A program made the position numbers and the translations under genes. A stretch of 64,000 bases of DNA from Acidobacteriota bacterium. GTDB lineage: Bacteria > Acidobacteriota > Terriglobia > Acidiferrales > UBA7541. Positions 8,831-16,863 of this stretch are shown here, piece after piece. The stretch is taken from contig JABCZK010000006.1 in assembly GCA_013289695.1 (NCBI GenBank), positions 1 through 64,000 of the forward strand, written 5' to 3'. The notes below the pieces were generated by a model. It was given only the letters and a program-made list of their open reading frames with translations. It was not told where the DNA came from and searched no databases. The stretch's first letter is position 1, and each line of letters starts with the position of its first letter.

Positions 8831-9577
8831 GTGAGCAAGCTAAAAGGTAAAGTCGCAGTAGTAACCGGCGCCTCCAAAGGCATCGGTGCAGCCATCGCCA
8901 AAGCGCTCGCCGCCGAAGGTGCATCCGTAATCGTAAACTACGCTTCCAGCAAAGCTGGCGCGGAAAAAGTTGTCGCCGCCATCACCGCAGCTGGCGGCAA
9001 GGCCGTCGCCGTAGGTGGTGACGTTTCCAAAGCCGCCGAAGCCCAGGCCATAATCGCCGCAGCCATCAAAAATTACGGCCGCCTAGACATTCTCGTGAAC
9101 AATTCCGGCGTGTACGAATTCGCGCCCCTCGAGGCCGTCACCGAAGATTCCTTCCACCGCATGTTCAATATCAACGTGCTCGGCCTCCTCCTCGTCAGCC
9201 AGGCCGCGGCAAAGCATCTCGGCGCAGGCGGCAGTATCATTAATATCGGCTCGGGCGTCAGCCGCATCACTCCTCCCAGCAGCGCCGTCTATACCGCCAC
9301 CAAGGGCGCGGTTGACGCCATCACCGGTGTTCTCGCCCGCGAGCTCGGGCCCAAAAAGATCCGCGTCAATAGCATCAACCCAGGCGTTGTCGAAACCGAG
9401 GGCACGCACACTGGCGGATTCATCGGCTCTGACTTCGAGAAGGGCATCGTCGCACAGACCCCGCTAGGCCGCACCGGGCAACCCGCCGACATCGCTCCTG
9501 TCGCCGTCTTCCTGGCCTCGGACGATTCGGCCTGGCTAACCGGCGAACAACTCCTCGCCAGCGGCGGCCTCCGCTAA
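8831..9577 (+). CDS. Short-chain dehydrogenase/reductase (FabG-like, classical SDR)
   Basis: 248 residues from a GTG preceded by an AAGGGAG ribosome-binding sequence seven bases away; longer in-frame extensions upstream are rejected on that ground. The Rossmann motif is TGASKGIG, the structural motif is NNSG instead of the usual NNAG, and the catalytic Ser (GSGVS), Tyr and Lys (YTATK) are present. The C-terminus ends with the common LTGEQLLASGGLR. It is an NAD(P)-dependent oxidoreductase acting on an alcohol or ketone that cannot be deduced. It stands alone, divergent from the ABC transporter, so it is probably not the fatty-acid synthesis FabG. Confidence 0.85.
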   Translation: MSKLKGKVAVVTGASKGIGAAIAKALAAEGASVIVNYASSKAGAEKVVAAITAAGGKAVAVGGDVSKAAEAQAIIAAAIKNYGRLDILVNNSGVYEFAPLEAVTEDSFHRMFNINVLGLLLVSQAAAKHLGAGGSIINIGSGVSRITPPSSAVYTATKGAVDAITGVLARELGPKKIRVNSINPGVVETEGTHTGGFIGSDFEKGIVAQTPLGRTGQPADIAPVAVFLASDDSAWLTGEQLLASGGLR

Positions 9578-9616
9578 CCCGATCCGTGTCAGCCACCCGT
9601 GCGCTTCATCAGGTTT

Positions 9617-9835
9617 GGTAGGGGCGGGTCTCAGACCCGCCCTTTGCAGCCCGGGCGTCCAGCCGGTTCCGTCTCCTGTGGTTTTGACTTTGCCTCAGAA
9701 CTTGTAGCGGCCGGTTCCGTTTCATAGAACCGGGCAGCCGTCGTAGTTGGTTTTGAATTTGTACCGGCCGCCTGCTCACCCGTCATTCGCGGTGGCGAAT
9801 GACGGGTCGGCGGGCGAATTTGACTCCGCTCTTGA
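9617..9835. repeat. Cluster of palindromic elements in a 792-base gene-free gap
   Basis: The gap 9578-10369 has no convincing gene. Its first third is a mosaic of hairpins: a 9-base stem with a 3-base loop at 9622-9642 (GGGCGGGTC/GACCCGCCC) that could terminate the SDR transcript, a 7-base stem at 9711-9734 (CCGGTTC/GAACCGG), and a 13-base perfect stem with a 4-base loop at 9779-9808. GTAGCGGCC and TTTGAC words seen in the repeats at 6173 and 25901 recur here. The middle (about 9840-10180) shows nothing recognisable. A direct repeat TCTAAYCGGTGGT occurs at 10185 and 10252. Confidence 0.7.
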
Positions 9836-10288
9836 AATTGGCGTGGGCCCCTCGTTTTCCCTCCCCGAACACCCGCGCAAAAATGGCATTGGTCCATTCT
9901 CCATCTTTTCTATACGTTACCTGCTTAAGCAGTTCTACGAATAGTTATCAAATCACAACTGTGCTAACGGGAGTAGGGGCACGATTGAAGCCCGCAAAAG
10001 GACGCAACATGCTCGCACCATCCCAAAATGGGAAACCCACGCTCCCTAAACTTCTCGCCGGCCTCTCACGGAACCAAACCAACCGGCCCGCACCATCACC
10101 TCCACTACAATCCTCGCGTCAACAGCCGGGTCCCACAGCGGCGGCCCTCTCCTCACTCGCCACTAACCTCTGCCCACCGCCGTTTCTAATCGGTGGTGAG
10201 CAATTATTGCAATTCCATGCAAGCCATTGAAAACAAAGAACGGCGATACGCTCTAACCGGTGGTTTCTCGGTTGTTTTCGCCGGCGAG

Positions 10289-10330
10289 ATACCTGTTGCG
10301 TCGAAGGCGCCGCACAGGTATAAGCGGCGC
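10289..10330 (+). promoter_or_regulatory. Two overlapping inverted repeats in the leader of the NCS1 transporter
   Basis: Two perfect inverted repeats interlock 40-80 bases before the transporter start. The first pairs ATACCTGT (10289-10296) with ACAGGTAT (10314-10321). The second pairs GCGCCGC (10307-10313) with GCGGCGC (10324-10330). One arm of each lies within the loop of the other. As RNA the two stems would be mutually exclusive, because only two bases remain to cross an 8-base stem in a pseudoknot. As DNA, ATACCTGT could also be an operator. No known riboswitch consensus was recognised. Confidence 0.45.
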
Positions 10331-10369
10331 AATTGCCTGGGAGCGCCGAACAATGCGATCAGCTAGCAG

Positions 10370-11815
10370 ATGATCGAAAGCACAAACCCGAACGCGGAAG
10401 TCGCCACGCGCCCAGCCGCAGCCTCCAGCTGGCTCTGGAATAAAGATCTAGCCCCCATCCCGCGCAACCAGCGAACCTGGGGAACCTACAACTACGCCGC
10501 GCTCTGGGTTGCCATGAGCGTCAATATCCCGACCTATATGCTCGCCAGCGCCATGATTGCCGGCGGCATGAATTGGAAGCAAGCCATCTTCACCGTTTTT
10601 CTCGGCAACATCATCGTGCTGATTCCCATGCTGCTCAACGCGCACGCCGGCGCCGCATACGGCATTCCGTTTCCAGTCTTCGCGCGCTCATCCTTCGGCG
10701 TTCTGGGCGCCAACGTCCCCGCAATCCTGCGCGCACTCGTAGCCTGCGGCTGGTTCGGAATTCAAACCTGGATCGGCGGCGAAGCAATCAACACGCTGCT
10801 GGCCGCCATGATTCCCGGATGGAATCATGCTTGGATGTGTTTCTTTCTGTTCTGGCTGCTGAACCTCGCCGTAATTCTGCGCGGCATCGAAGCAATCCGC
10901 TACTTGCAAGGTATCACGGCTCCCGCCCTGCTGATTCTAGGCCTCGCGATGCTCGCTTGGGCCTACACCAAAGCGGGCGGCCTCGGTCCAATGCTTTCCA
11001 CTCCCTCGCAGTTTCACACCTTCCGCGAATTCTTCGCGTTCTTCATTCCGTCGCTCACCGGCGTAGTAGCCTTCTGGGCGACGGTCGCGCTGAACATTCC
11101 GGATTTCACGCGCTACGCCAAAGGACAGCGCGAACAAATGCTCGGCCAAGCACTCGGCCTGCCGACGACGATGACTTTTTATTCTTTCATCGGCATTGCA
11201 GTCACTTCCGCAACGGTAGTCGTATTCGGCCGCGCGATCTGGGATCCAGTAGAAGTCCTCAGCCGCCTCGGGAATCCGATCGCCGTGGTAGTTGCGATGC
11301 TCGCGCTGCTGCTCGCCACGCTCAACGTGAACGTCGCCGCCAACGTAGTCTCGCCTTCCAACGATTTTTCGAATCTCTATCCGCGCAAAATCAGTTTCAA
11401 GATCGGCGGCGTCATCACTTGTTTTATCGGACTGCTGCTGCAGCCGTGGCGCTGGCTTTCCAGTCACGGCAGCTACGTGACGGGCTGGTTGGTGGGATAT
11501 TCCAGTTTCCTCGGTCCGATTGCCGGCGTGATGATCGCGGATTATTACGTCCTGCACAAACGTGTGATTCTGGCCGACGATTTATACCAGCGTGGCGGTG
11601 CCTACGAATTTACCAGCGGCTGCAATTGGCGCGCCATCGCCGCGCTCGTCGCCGGCGTAGCCGTTGCTCTGAGCGGCCTCGAAATCCCCGCGCTCCACGG
11701 CCTGTACCCCTACGCCTGGTTCGTAGGCTTCGCCGTCTCCTTTTTCATGTACTTATTATTGATGGGTCGCGCTGCAGCGCCATCAAAAAGCGAAAATCGA
11801 AATGCCTCGATTTAG
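10370..11815 (+). CDS. NCS1-family nucleobase/hydantoin/allantoin-type transporter
   Basis: 481 residues with about twelve hydrophobic segments. Family features are the N-terminal LAPIPRNQRTWGTYNYAALW, the conserved AHAGAAYGIPFPVFARSSFG, and WFGIQTWIGGEAI, which corresponds to the substrate and Na+-coupling region of NCS1 carriers such as Mhp1 and PucI. Later NIPDFTRYAKGQ and the C-terminal YYVLHKR also match. Members import nucleobases, hydantoins, allantoin, thiamine precursors or related compounds with Na+ or H+; the substrate cannot be assigned here because no catabolic genes are adjacent. Start at ATG 10370; no strong ribosome-binding sequence is visible, which fits possible control by the leader inverted repeats. 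Confidence 0.88.
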   Translation: MIESTNPNAEVATRPAAASSWLWNKDLAPIPRNQRTWGTYNYAALWVAMSVNIPTYMLASAMIAGGMNWKQAIFTVFLGNIIVLIPMLLNAHAGAAYGIPFPVFARSSFGVLGANVPAILRALVACGWFGIQTWIGGEAINTLLAAMIPGWNHAWMCFFLFWLLNLAVILRGIEAIRYLQGITAPALLILGLAMLAWAYTKAGGLGPMLSTPSQFHTFREFFAFFIPSLTGVVAFWATVALNIPDFTRYAKGQREQMLGQALGLPTTMTFYSFIGIAVTSATVVVFGRAIWDPVEVLSRLGNPIAVVVAMLALLLATLNVNVAANVVSPSNDFSNLYPRKISFKIGGVITCFIGLLLQPWRWLSSHGSYVTGWLVGYSSFLGPIAGVMIADYYVLHKRVILADDLYQRGGAYEFTSGCNWRAIAALVAGVAVALSGLEIPALHGLYPYAWFVGFAVSFFMYLLLMGRAAAPSKSENRNASI

Positions 11816-11887
11816 GGAGTCGATGGCAATTCAAGAATCTTTTTGGGCCGTAGTTTTTCTGCTCACAGAGACGAAAGGTTGCGTCAG

Positions 11888-11942
11888 GGCACGGCTTGAG
11901 CCGTGCCGTGGTCGTCGCAAAATCAGAGCGGTTTTAGCCGCT
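11888..11942. repeat. Palindromic elements between convergent genes, copy E
   Basis: A 9-base perfect stem with a 2-base loop (GGCACGGCT/AGCCGTGCC, 11888-11907) is followed by a smaller stem AGCGG/CCGCT at 11927-11942. Both lie in the gap between the NCS1 gene and the convergent glycosylase gene. The second unit contains the TTTTAGCCGC core, complementary in type to the GGCTAAAGCC cores at 23910-23963. They may act as a bidirectional terminator. Confidence 0.65.
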
Positions 11943-11966
11943 GAGGCCACGAACTTCTGCCGCAAA

Positions 11967-12650
11967 TCACCGCGCCAATAGTTTTTGTATATCGCGCAAA
12001 ACTTTAAACAGCATCGCATCCGTGAGCTTGCCGGTGAATGTATTCTGCTGGCTCGGATGGTACGACGCAAAAAGCCGCGGCAAATCTCCCGGCAGCGCGT
12101 AATTCGCGCCATGCCGAAAAGGAAAAGCAGCAAGCGTCGCAATTTGCCCGCTCTCTTTCAGCAGTCCCAGATAAGCCCGCATCGCGATGCTGCCCAGCAC
12201 CAGCACCGCGCGCGGCCGCAGAATTTCGAGCTCGCGCTGCAAAAAGTGACGGCAATTCGCGAGCTCCGAAGGCAGCGGTTTATTCGCAGGCGGCGCACAG
12301 CACACCGTGGCAACCATATATACATTTTGCAGCGCGAGGCCGTCGTCGCGATTTGTGGAAGTGGGTTGATTCGCAAAGCCCGCGCGATACAGCGCCTGGT
12401 ACAGAAAATCGCCGGAGCGGTCTCCGGTGAATATTCGCCCCGTGCGGTTGCCGCCATGCGCAGCGGGCGCAAGACCCAGAATCAAAAGCTCGGCGCGCGG
12501 ATCGCCGAAGCCCGGAACCGGCTTGCCCCAGTAGTCCCACGCGAGGAACGCGCGGCGCTTGTCCCGCGCGACCTGTTCGCGGTACCGTACCAGACGCGGG
12601 CACGCGCGACAGTGAATGATTTCCCGATTCAGCTTTTCCAATTCGCTCAA
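11967..12650 (-). CDS. udgB: Uracil-DNA glycosylase family 5 (UdgB-type, iron-sulfur)
   Basis: 227 residues. The family 5 active-site motif is GLAPAAHGGNRTGRIFTGD (about residues 57-75), which lacks the catalytic Asp/Asn of other UDG families as expected for UdgB. The second motif is HPSQQNTFTG near the C-terminus. Four Cys likely to hold a 4Fe-4S cluster are visible: the pair in HCRACPRL near the N-terminus, then TVCCAPP and the Cys of NCRHF. The enzyme excises uracil and other deaminated bases from DNA. The start is TTG at 12650, because an in-frame stop lies four codons upstream and no ATG is available near the conserved N-terminus. Convergent with the NCS1 gene. Confidence 0.9.
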   Translation of the reverse strand: MSELEKLNREIIHCRACPRLVRYREQVARDKRRAFLAWDYWGKPVPGFGDPRAELLILGLAPAAHGGNRTGRIFTGDRSGDFLYQALYRAGFANQPTSTNRDDGLALQNVYMVATVCCAPPANKPLPSELANCRHFLQRELEILRPRAVLVLGSIAMRAYLGLLKESGQIATLAAFPFRHGANYALPGDLPRLFASYHPSQQNTFTGKLTDAMLFKVLRDIQKLLAR

Positions 12651-12882
12651 GTGGCAGTCTCACTAAAAAGTTATCATGAACCCAGCCGAGCTCGCCAAGC
12701 ATCTAAGCAGCGTGCCAGGTGAGCGCTGCGGCGCGGCATGGCGACAATTGCTTTTGCTCGCACCAGGCCAAAGAATGAAGCGGCGCGGCAATCACGGCGC
12801 CATGAATTACCTTCGCTCGTAGTTTGCGGACGAATTCGCAGCAGCAACAGCGCACAGAAAACTTCGGAGTCAACGAATCTCC

Positions 12883-14574
12883 ATGGTTAACACCCCCGAG
12901 AGAATCATCATCCTCGATGCCGACGCGCACAGCCGCGAAGACATGCGCGCCGCGCTGCAGTCAGCCGGATACGACGTCGCCGTGTTTGCGACCACGCGCG
13001 AGGGACTGGACGCCATCCGTCAGGGCGGCGCCGATCTTCTGCTTCTCGACGCGGCCATGCAGGAGCCCAGCGCCGGCGAAGTGCTGGCGACGATTCGCGG
13101 ATCCGCGAAAACCGCGGGGATCCGCGTACTGCTCCTCGTGGCGGCGGGAAGCGAGCAGCGCGCCTCGGCATTGGATCTGGGCGCGGACGACGCTATTTCC
13201 CGCCCGTGTGATTCACGCGAATTGCTCGCCCGAGTCCGCGCGCGCCTGCGCATGCAGCGCGCCGAAAATGAACTGCGCGAAAAGATGCGCATCGCCGAAG
13301 AAGGCCAACAGATCGCGCACACCGCGTTCGAGGCGCTCGCCGTCACGGAAAAGATGACCAGCGACGCCTTCTCCCTCGATCGCAAACTCAAAACTGGTTT
13401 CGCCGCCGTGCTGGCCGTGGCCATCCTGATGGCCGGAATTTATTTCCTGTTTGTGCGCACCGAGCAGAAAGCGACGCAGCGTACCAATTCGATTATCGCC
13501 AAACTGGAAGGCGGTATTGTCCGGCAGCAGAACTTGATCGCCGAAGCGCGCAAGCTTCGCGCACTACAGGGCGCGCAGCCTGACGGGGTCGGCGCGGATC
13601 CCGCGGGCAAGGACGATCTCAAGAAACAGGCAGCGGATTTGAAGGCCAAAATGGCCACGGCCAGTTCAGACGACGCGGCTGGCCTGGAAAAGCAATTGCG
13701 AGAAACCAATTCGCGCCTGCAGCGGCTCGAAGCGCAGGGCGAAACCGCGCAAAGTATCATTCCGGTGGATGTCCAATCCGTCTGCCTGCTGCATGTGGCC
13801 GTCGCATTCAACGACCAATCCTCCGGGCGTCGCTTGCGTTATGGCGGCCTCAACGAGGACGGCGAGCCGATTCAGGACAGCGAGGGCAATCCGGTGTTGA
13901 CGCTCGATGGAAAAGGCCCGGAAGTGAAAATGGACGTTTTTGGCACGGGCTTCGTTGCCGGACCCAACGGACGCGTGATTACCAACCGGCACGTAGCCGA
14001 GCCTTGGTGGAAGAATGACGAGATCGCCCAAATCACCGGCCAGGGATTGCAGCCGCAAATTTCCGCGATTCGCGCCTATTTTCCCGGCGACCCGCGCGCG
14101 TTCCACGCCGAAATACAGGACATTTCAGACGTCACGGACCTGGCCTCGGTGCGTGTGGACTTGCAGGACCTGAAGCGCCCAGTCCTTGCGATTGATACCG
14201 GCAAGGATTCAGCATTGAGCGGCCAGCCAATCATCTTGATGGGCTATGCCACGGGCCTAGCCGCAATCCTGGCGCGCACCGATGAAGAATCCGCGCAGGA
14301 CATACTGAAAAAAAGCGGCAGCGATGTTTCGCAAGTGCTCAACGAACTCGCCAAACGCAATCTGATTCATCCGCTGATCACCCAAGGCCACATCGGCGAC
14401 ATCTTGCCCGACAAAATTGTGTTCGACGCGCAAACAACTTCCGGTGGCTCGGGCGGACCGCTCTTCAACCGCGACGGAAAAGTAATTGGAGTCACCGTAG
14501 CGATCTTGAAAGGCTTCGGCGGGTCCAATTTCGGCATTCCGATCCGCTTCTCGCAGCCTCTGCTAACGCATTAA
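12883..14574 (+). CDS. Membrane protein: receiver-like domain, transmembrane helix, coiled coil, trypsin-like serine protease
   Basis: 563 residues. Residues 7-122 form a receiver domain with the acidic residues Asp12 and Asp14 and the acceptor Asp56 (LLLLDAAMQ), but the conserved Lys is Arg107 (ISRP). A short helical stretch leads to one transmembrane segment (about 172-191, AAVLAVAILMAGIYFLF). Residues about 195-290 are charged and coiled-coil-like. Residues about 350-560 are an HtrA/trypsin-like protease with His370 (TNRHV), Asp419 (TDLASV) and Ser523 (SGGSGGPLFN). There is no PDZ domain. By topology the receiver should be cytoplasmic and the protease extracytoplasmic, so a cytoplasmic signal could control proteolysis outside. 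The combination is unusual. Flanked by a divergent glycosylase and a convergent CadC-like regulator. Confidence 0.88.
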   Translation: MVNTPERIIILDADAHSREDMRAALQSAGYDVAVFATTREGLDAIRQGGADLLLLDAAMQEPSAGEVLATIRGSAKTAGIRVLLLVAAGSEQRASALDLGADDAISRPCDSRELLARVRARLRMQRAENELREKMRIAEEGQQIAHTAFEALAVTEKMTSDAFSLDRKLKTGFAAVLAVAILMAGIYFLFVRTEQKATQRTNSIIAKLEGGIVRQQNLIAEARKLRALQGAQPDGVGADPAGKDDLKKQAADLKAKMATASSDDAAGLEKQLRETNSRLQRLEAQGETAQSIIPVDVQSVCLLHVAVAFNDQSSGRRLRYGGLNEDGEPIQDSEGNPVLTLDGKGPEVKMDVFGTGFVAGPNGRVITNRHVAEPWWKNDEIAQITGQGLQPQISAIRAYFPGDPRAFHAEIQDISDVTDLASVRVDLQDLKRPVLAIDTGKDSALSGQPIILMGYATGLAAILARTDEESAQDILKKSGSDVSQVLNELAKRNLIHPLITQGHIGDILPDKIVFDAQTTSGGSGGPLFNRDGKVIGVTVAILKGFGGSNFGIPIRFSQPLLTH

Positions 14575-14684
14575 CCCACAAGGCGCGCAGTTTCACTCAT
14601 GCGCCCGTCTGCACCGGGCACAAGTTTCAGCTGAATCCGTCAAGCGGCGCCCGAAGATTGCGCAAATCTCCTCTGGCGAAAATC

Positions 14685-16628
14685 CTATTGCGCCAAGCCC
14701 ACGCGCCGCGACAATTCCTGAAAGCGGGGATCATCCCGCAGCGGATCATAGACAGGTTCCACCTTCAGCGCCGTCAGAAAATTCGAGCGTTGAGCGTACG
14801 CTTTTTCCAGCGAGCTCAATGCTGCGTCGTTATTCCCAACGCCAATGTACGCCAGCGCCATAGGCACGGGATCGAGTGATCGCGTCCCGTTCATCGCTTC
14901 CAGCTTTCTCAGCTCGGCTCGCGCCTTATCCTCTTGCCCCATCCGTCCGTAGAGATAAACCAACCTCGAACTGATGTGGATTCCATCGCCGAACGTGCGA
15001 CGCCATGCAGCGATGTCCGCCAGTGCTTCGGCGAAGCGGCCCTGTTGCACGTAGGCATCAGCTATCAGGTGAGCTCGCCCGAAGGCCGGATCCATTTCCC
15101 GGACACTCTGGAACTGCTCGATCGCGCGGTCATATTGTCGCGAGAAATAGAATATAGAGCCGCGATCGGTGGCGATAATCAAGGACAGCGGATCAAGCCT
15201 GCGCGCGGTTTCGCTCTCGCGCAACGCCTCGTCGAAGCGCCCGCGCCACGTCAGAAACTCCGCATACCATTGGTGCGCCGTCGCGTAGTTTGGGTTCAAT
15301 TCGATGGCGCGGCGATACTCTTTTTCCGCGCTGCTCCAGTCCCAATCGTAGTTCTCCAGAATCAATGCCAGCGCCACGTGTGCTTCCGGCAGGTGATCGT
15401 CGAGCTGCAGCGCTCGTGCTGCGGCCTCCCGGGCTTTGGGCATATATTTTGATGCGGGAGCCAGAGTGTAACCCAGCAATAGCACGTAGTTATTTGCAAG
15501 GCCGGCATAGGCCGGAGCATAGTCTGGATCTTTGGCGATGGCCTGCTGGAAATATACGATCGCCTGCTGAAATCCTGGCACATTACGTTTATTCCAGAAG
15601 TAAAGTCCTTTCAGACACAAATCGTAGGCTTGATAAGCCTGCGGCGTCAGAGTGGGCTCGCTAACGCGTTCGCTTCGTGCCGGACTCCCCAGCGTTAATT
15701 GGATGGAATCAGAGATTTCCCGTGCGATCTCCGCCTGTACCACCAATAAATTCGTTAGCTCGCGATCGTACTGCTGCGCCCAGAGCTGCCGTTGGCCGCC
15801 CACTTCGATCAGCTCGGCGTTGATTCGCACGTTCTCGGTATCGCGCCGGACGCTGCCTTCCAGCACGTACTGCACGCCTAGTTCACTTCCGATCTGATCC
15901 ACTTTCTCGGAACTGTGCTGGTAATGCATCACCGAAGTTCGCGCAATCACTCCAAATTCCTTCGGATCGAGCCGTCCCAACTGCGCGATCATCTCCTCCG
16001 TCAAACCGTCGCTGAAGTAGTCCTGCGACACGTCTCCCGTCATATTCTCGAAGGGCAGCACCGCCAGCATTATTCTTCCGGCGGGCGCTGCTCGTTGCGG
16101 CGCCGGATGCGCTCGCGGCCACTTTAGGAATGCAACCAGGCAAGCTATCCCAAGCACGCTTACCGCTGCCCGCGCCATCCACAGCCGCTTTCTTGAATTA
16201 GCCGGTCGCCCCGGCGCGGTCGAAACGGCCGCTTCGCCCGCCACTTTCGCGGCGGCGGACTCTTCCCTTGCGCCTGTGGAGCGCTCGCCCGCCGAGCCCG
16301 CTTCGTACTCCACCGGCGCGATCATCCGATAGCCCAGCTTAGGCAACGTTTCGATATACCGAGGCTCCGCAGCGGAATCGTTCAGGCTCGCCCGTAGTTG
16401 CTTGATTGCCGAATTCACCCCATTCTCAAAATCAACGAACGTGTTCGAAGGCCAAACGCGTTTCTGCAACTCCTCCCGCGTTACACACTCTGGGGCGTGC
16501 TCCAGCAGCAGGGCCAGAACCTGATAGCCCTGTGGCCGAAGCTTTAGCTTCATCCCATGCTTATAGAGTTCACGCGTTTGGGTTCGAAGCTCAAACGGAC
16601 CGAAGCGGTATTTACAGCCTCGCGACAT
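14685..16628 (-). CDS. CadC-like membrane regulator: winged helix, TolB-like domain and TPR repeats
   Basis: About 647 residues from the ATG at 16628; an ATG 96 bases upstream would add a poorly conserved leader. Residues about 5-105 are an OmpR/CadC-type winged helix (YRFGPFELRTQTRELYKHG, then RPQGYQVLALLLEH and the wing LPKLGYRMIAPVEYE). One transmembrane segment follows an Ala-rich linker (WMARAAVSVLGIACLVAFL). Next is a domain related to the TolB N-terminus (VLPFENMTGDVSQDYFSDGLTEE), as in many acidobacterial regulators, then tetratricopeptide repeats to the C-terminus. It probably binds DNA on the cytoplasmic side and senses a partner through the outer domain. Target genes are unknown; the di-haem cytochrome gene is divergent from it and is a candidate. 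Confidence 0.88.
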   Translation of the reverse strand: MSRGCKYRFGPFELRTQTRELYKHGMKLKLRPQGYQVLALLLEHAPECVTREELQKRVWPSNTFVDFENGVNSAIKQLRASLNDSAAEPRYIETLPKLGYRMIAPVEYEAGSAGERSTGAREESAAAKVAGEAAVSTAPGRPANSRKRLWMARAAVSVLGIACLVAFLKWPRAHPAPQRAAPAGRIMLAVLPFENMTGDVSQDYFSDGLTEEMIAQLGRLDPKEFGVIARTSVMHYQHSSEKVDQIGSELGVQYVLEGSVRRDTENVRINAELIEVGGQRQLWAQQYDRELTNLLVVQAEIAREISDSIQLTLGSPARSERVSEPTLTPQAYQAYDLCLKGLYFWNKRNVPGFQQAIVYFQQAIAKDPDYAPAYAGLANNYVLLLGYTLAPASKYMPKAREAAARALQLDDHLPEAHVALALILENYDWDWSSAEKEYRRAIELNPNYATAHQWYAEFLTWRGRFDEALRESETARRLDPLSLIIATDRGSIFYFSRQYDRAIEQFQSVREMDPAFGRAHLIADAYVQQGRFAEALADIAAWRRTFGDGIHISSRLVYLYGRMGQEDKARAELRKLEAMNGTRSLDPVPMALAYIGVGNNDAALSSLEKAYAQRSNFLTALKVEPVYDPLRDDPRFQELSRRVGLAQ

Positions 16629-16837
16629 GGACCTACTCGTACACCTTGTGGGATTCTGCACTTTGTAGCGCTGGCCGCGCAAGCTATAAGTCGTCAAATG
16701 AAGTACTTGGGCGTACAGCTCCATAACATCGAATGTGCATCCGTCCTCTATTGACCTACGGCCGCGGATCTGCGATCTACGCCTCCGACGACGCAGTCCG
16801 AACGATCACAGAAGAATGCACGTTTGACTTGAGATGC

Positions 16838-16859
16838 ATCCCCGCTCGGGGATAGGAGG
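16838..16859 (+). promoter_or_regulatory. Hairpin abutting the ribosome-binding site of the di-haem cytochrome gene
   Basis: A perfect inverted repeat ATCCCCG/CGGGGAT (16838-16844 and 16847-16853) with a 2-base centre ends directly before AGGAGG at 16854-16859, which is four bases from the ATG at 16864. In RNA this stem would stack against the ribosome-binding sequence and could affect initiation; in DNA it could be an operator. It lies within the 235-base divergent gap 16629-16863. Confidence 0.5.
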
Positions 16860-16863
16860 CGCA

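Noticed and set aside
9617-9835. CRISPR array
   Set aside because: The repeated units are hairpins of different sequence with no regular spacing, and there are no cas genes.
9799-10230. 143-codon open frame in the large gap before the NCS1 gene
   Set aside because: Low-complexity, Pro/Ser-rich translation that begins in a hairpin repeat; no ribosome-binding sequence.
10289-10330. H-type pseudoknot formed by the two interlocked inverted repeats
   Set aside because: Only two bases would have to span an 8-base stem in the shallow groove, which is sterically implausible; alternative hairpins fit better.
10231-10369. Thiamine pyrophosphate riboswitch before the NCS1 transporter
   Set aside because: The conserved CTGAGA and ACCTGATCTGG words of the TPP aptamer are absent.
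10573-11853. 426-codon plus-strand frame overlapping the NCS1 gene
   Set aside because: Arg/His/Ser-rich translation with no membrane segments, in a different frame from a clear twelve-helix transporter.
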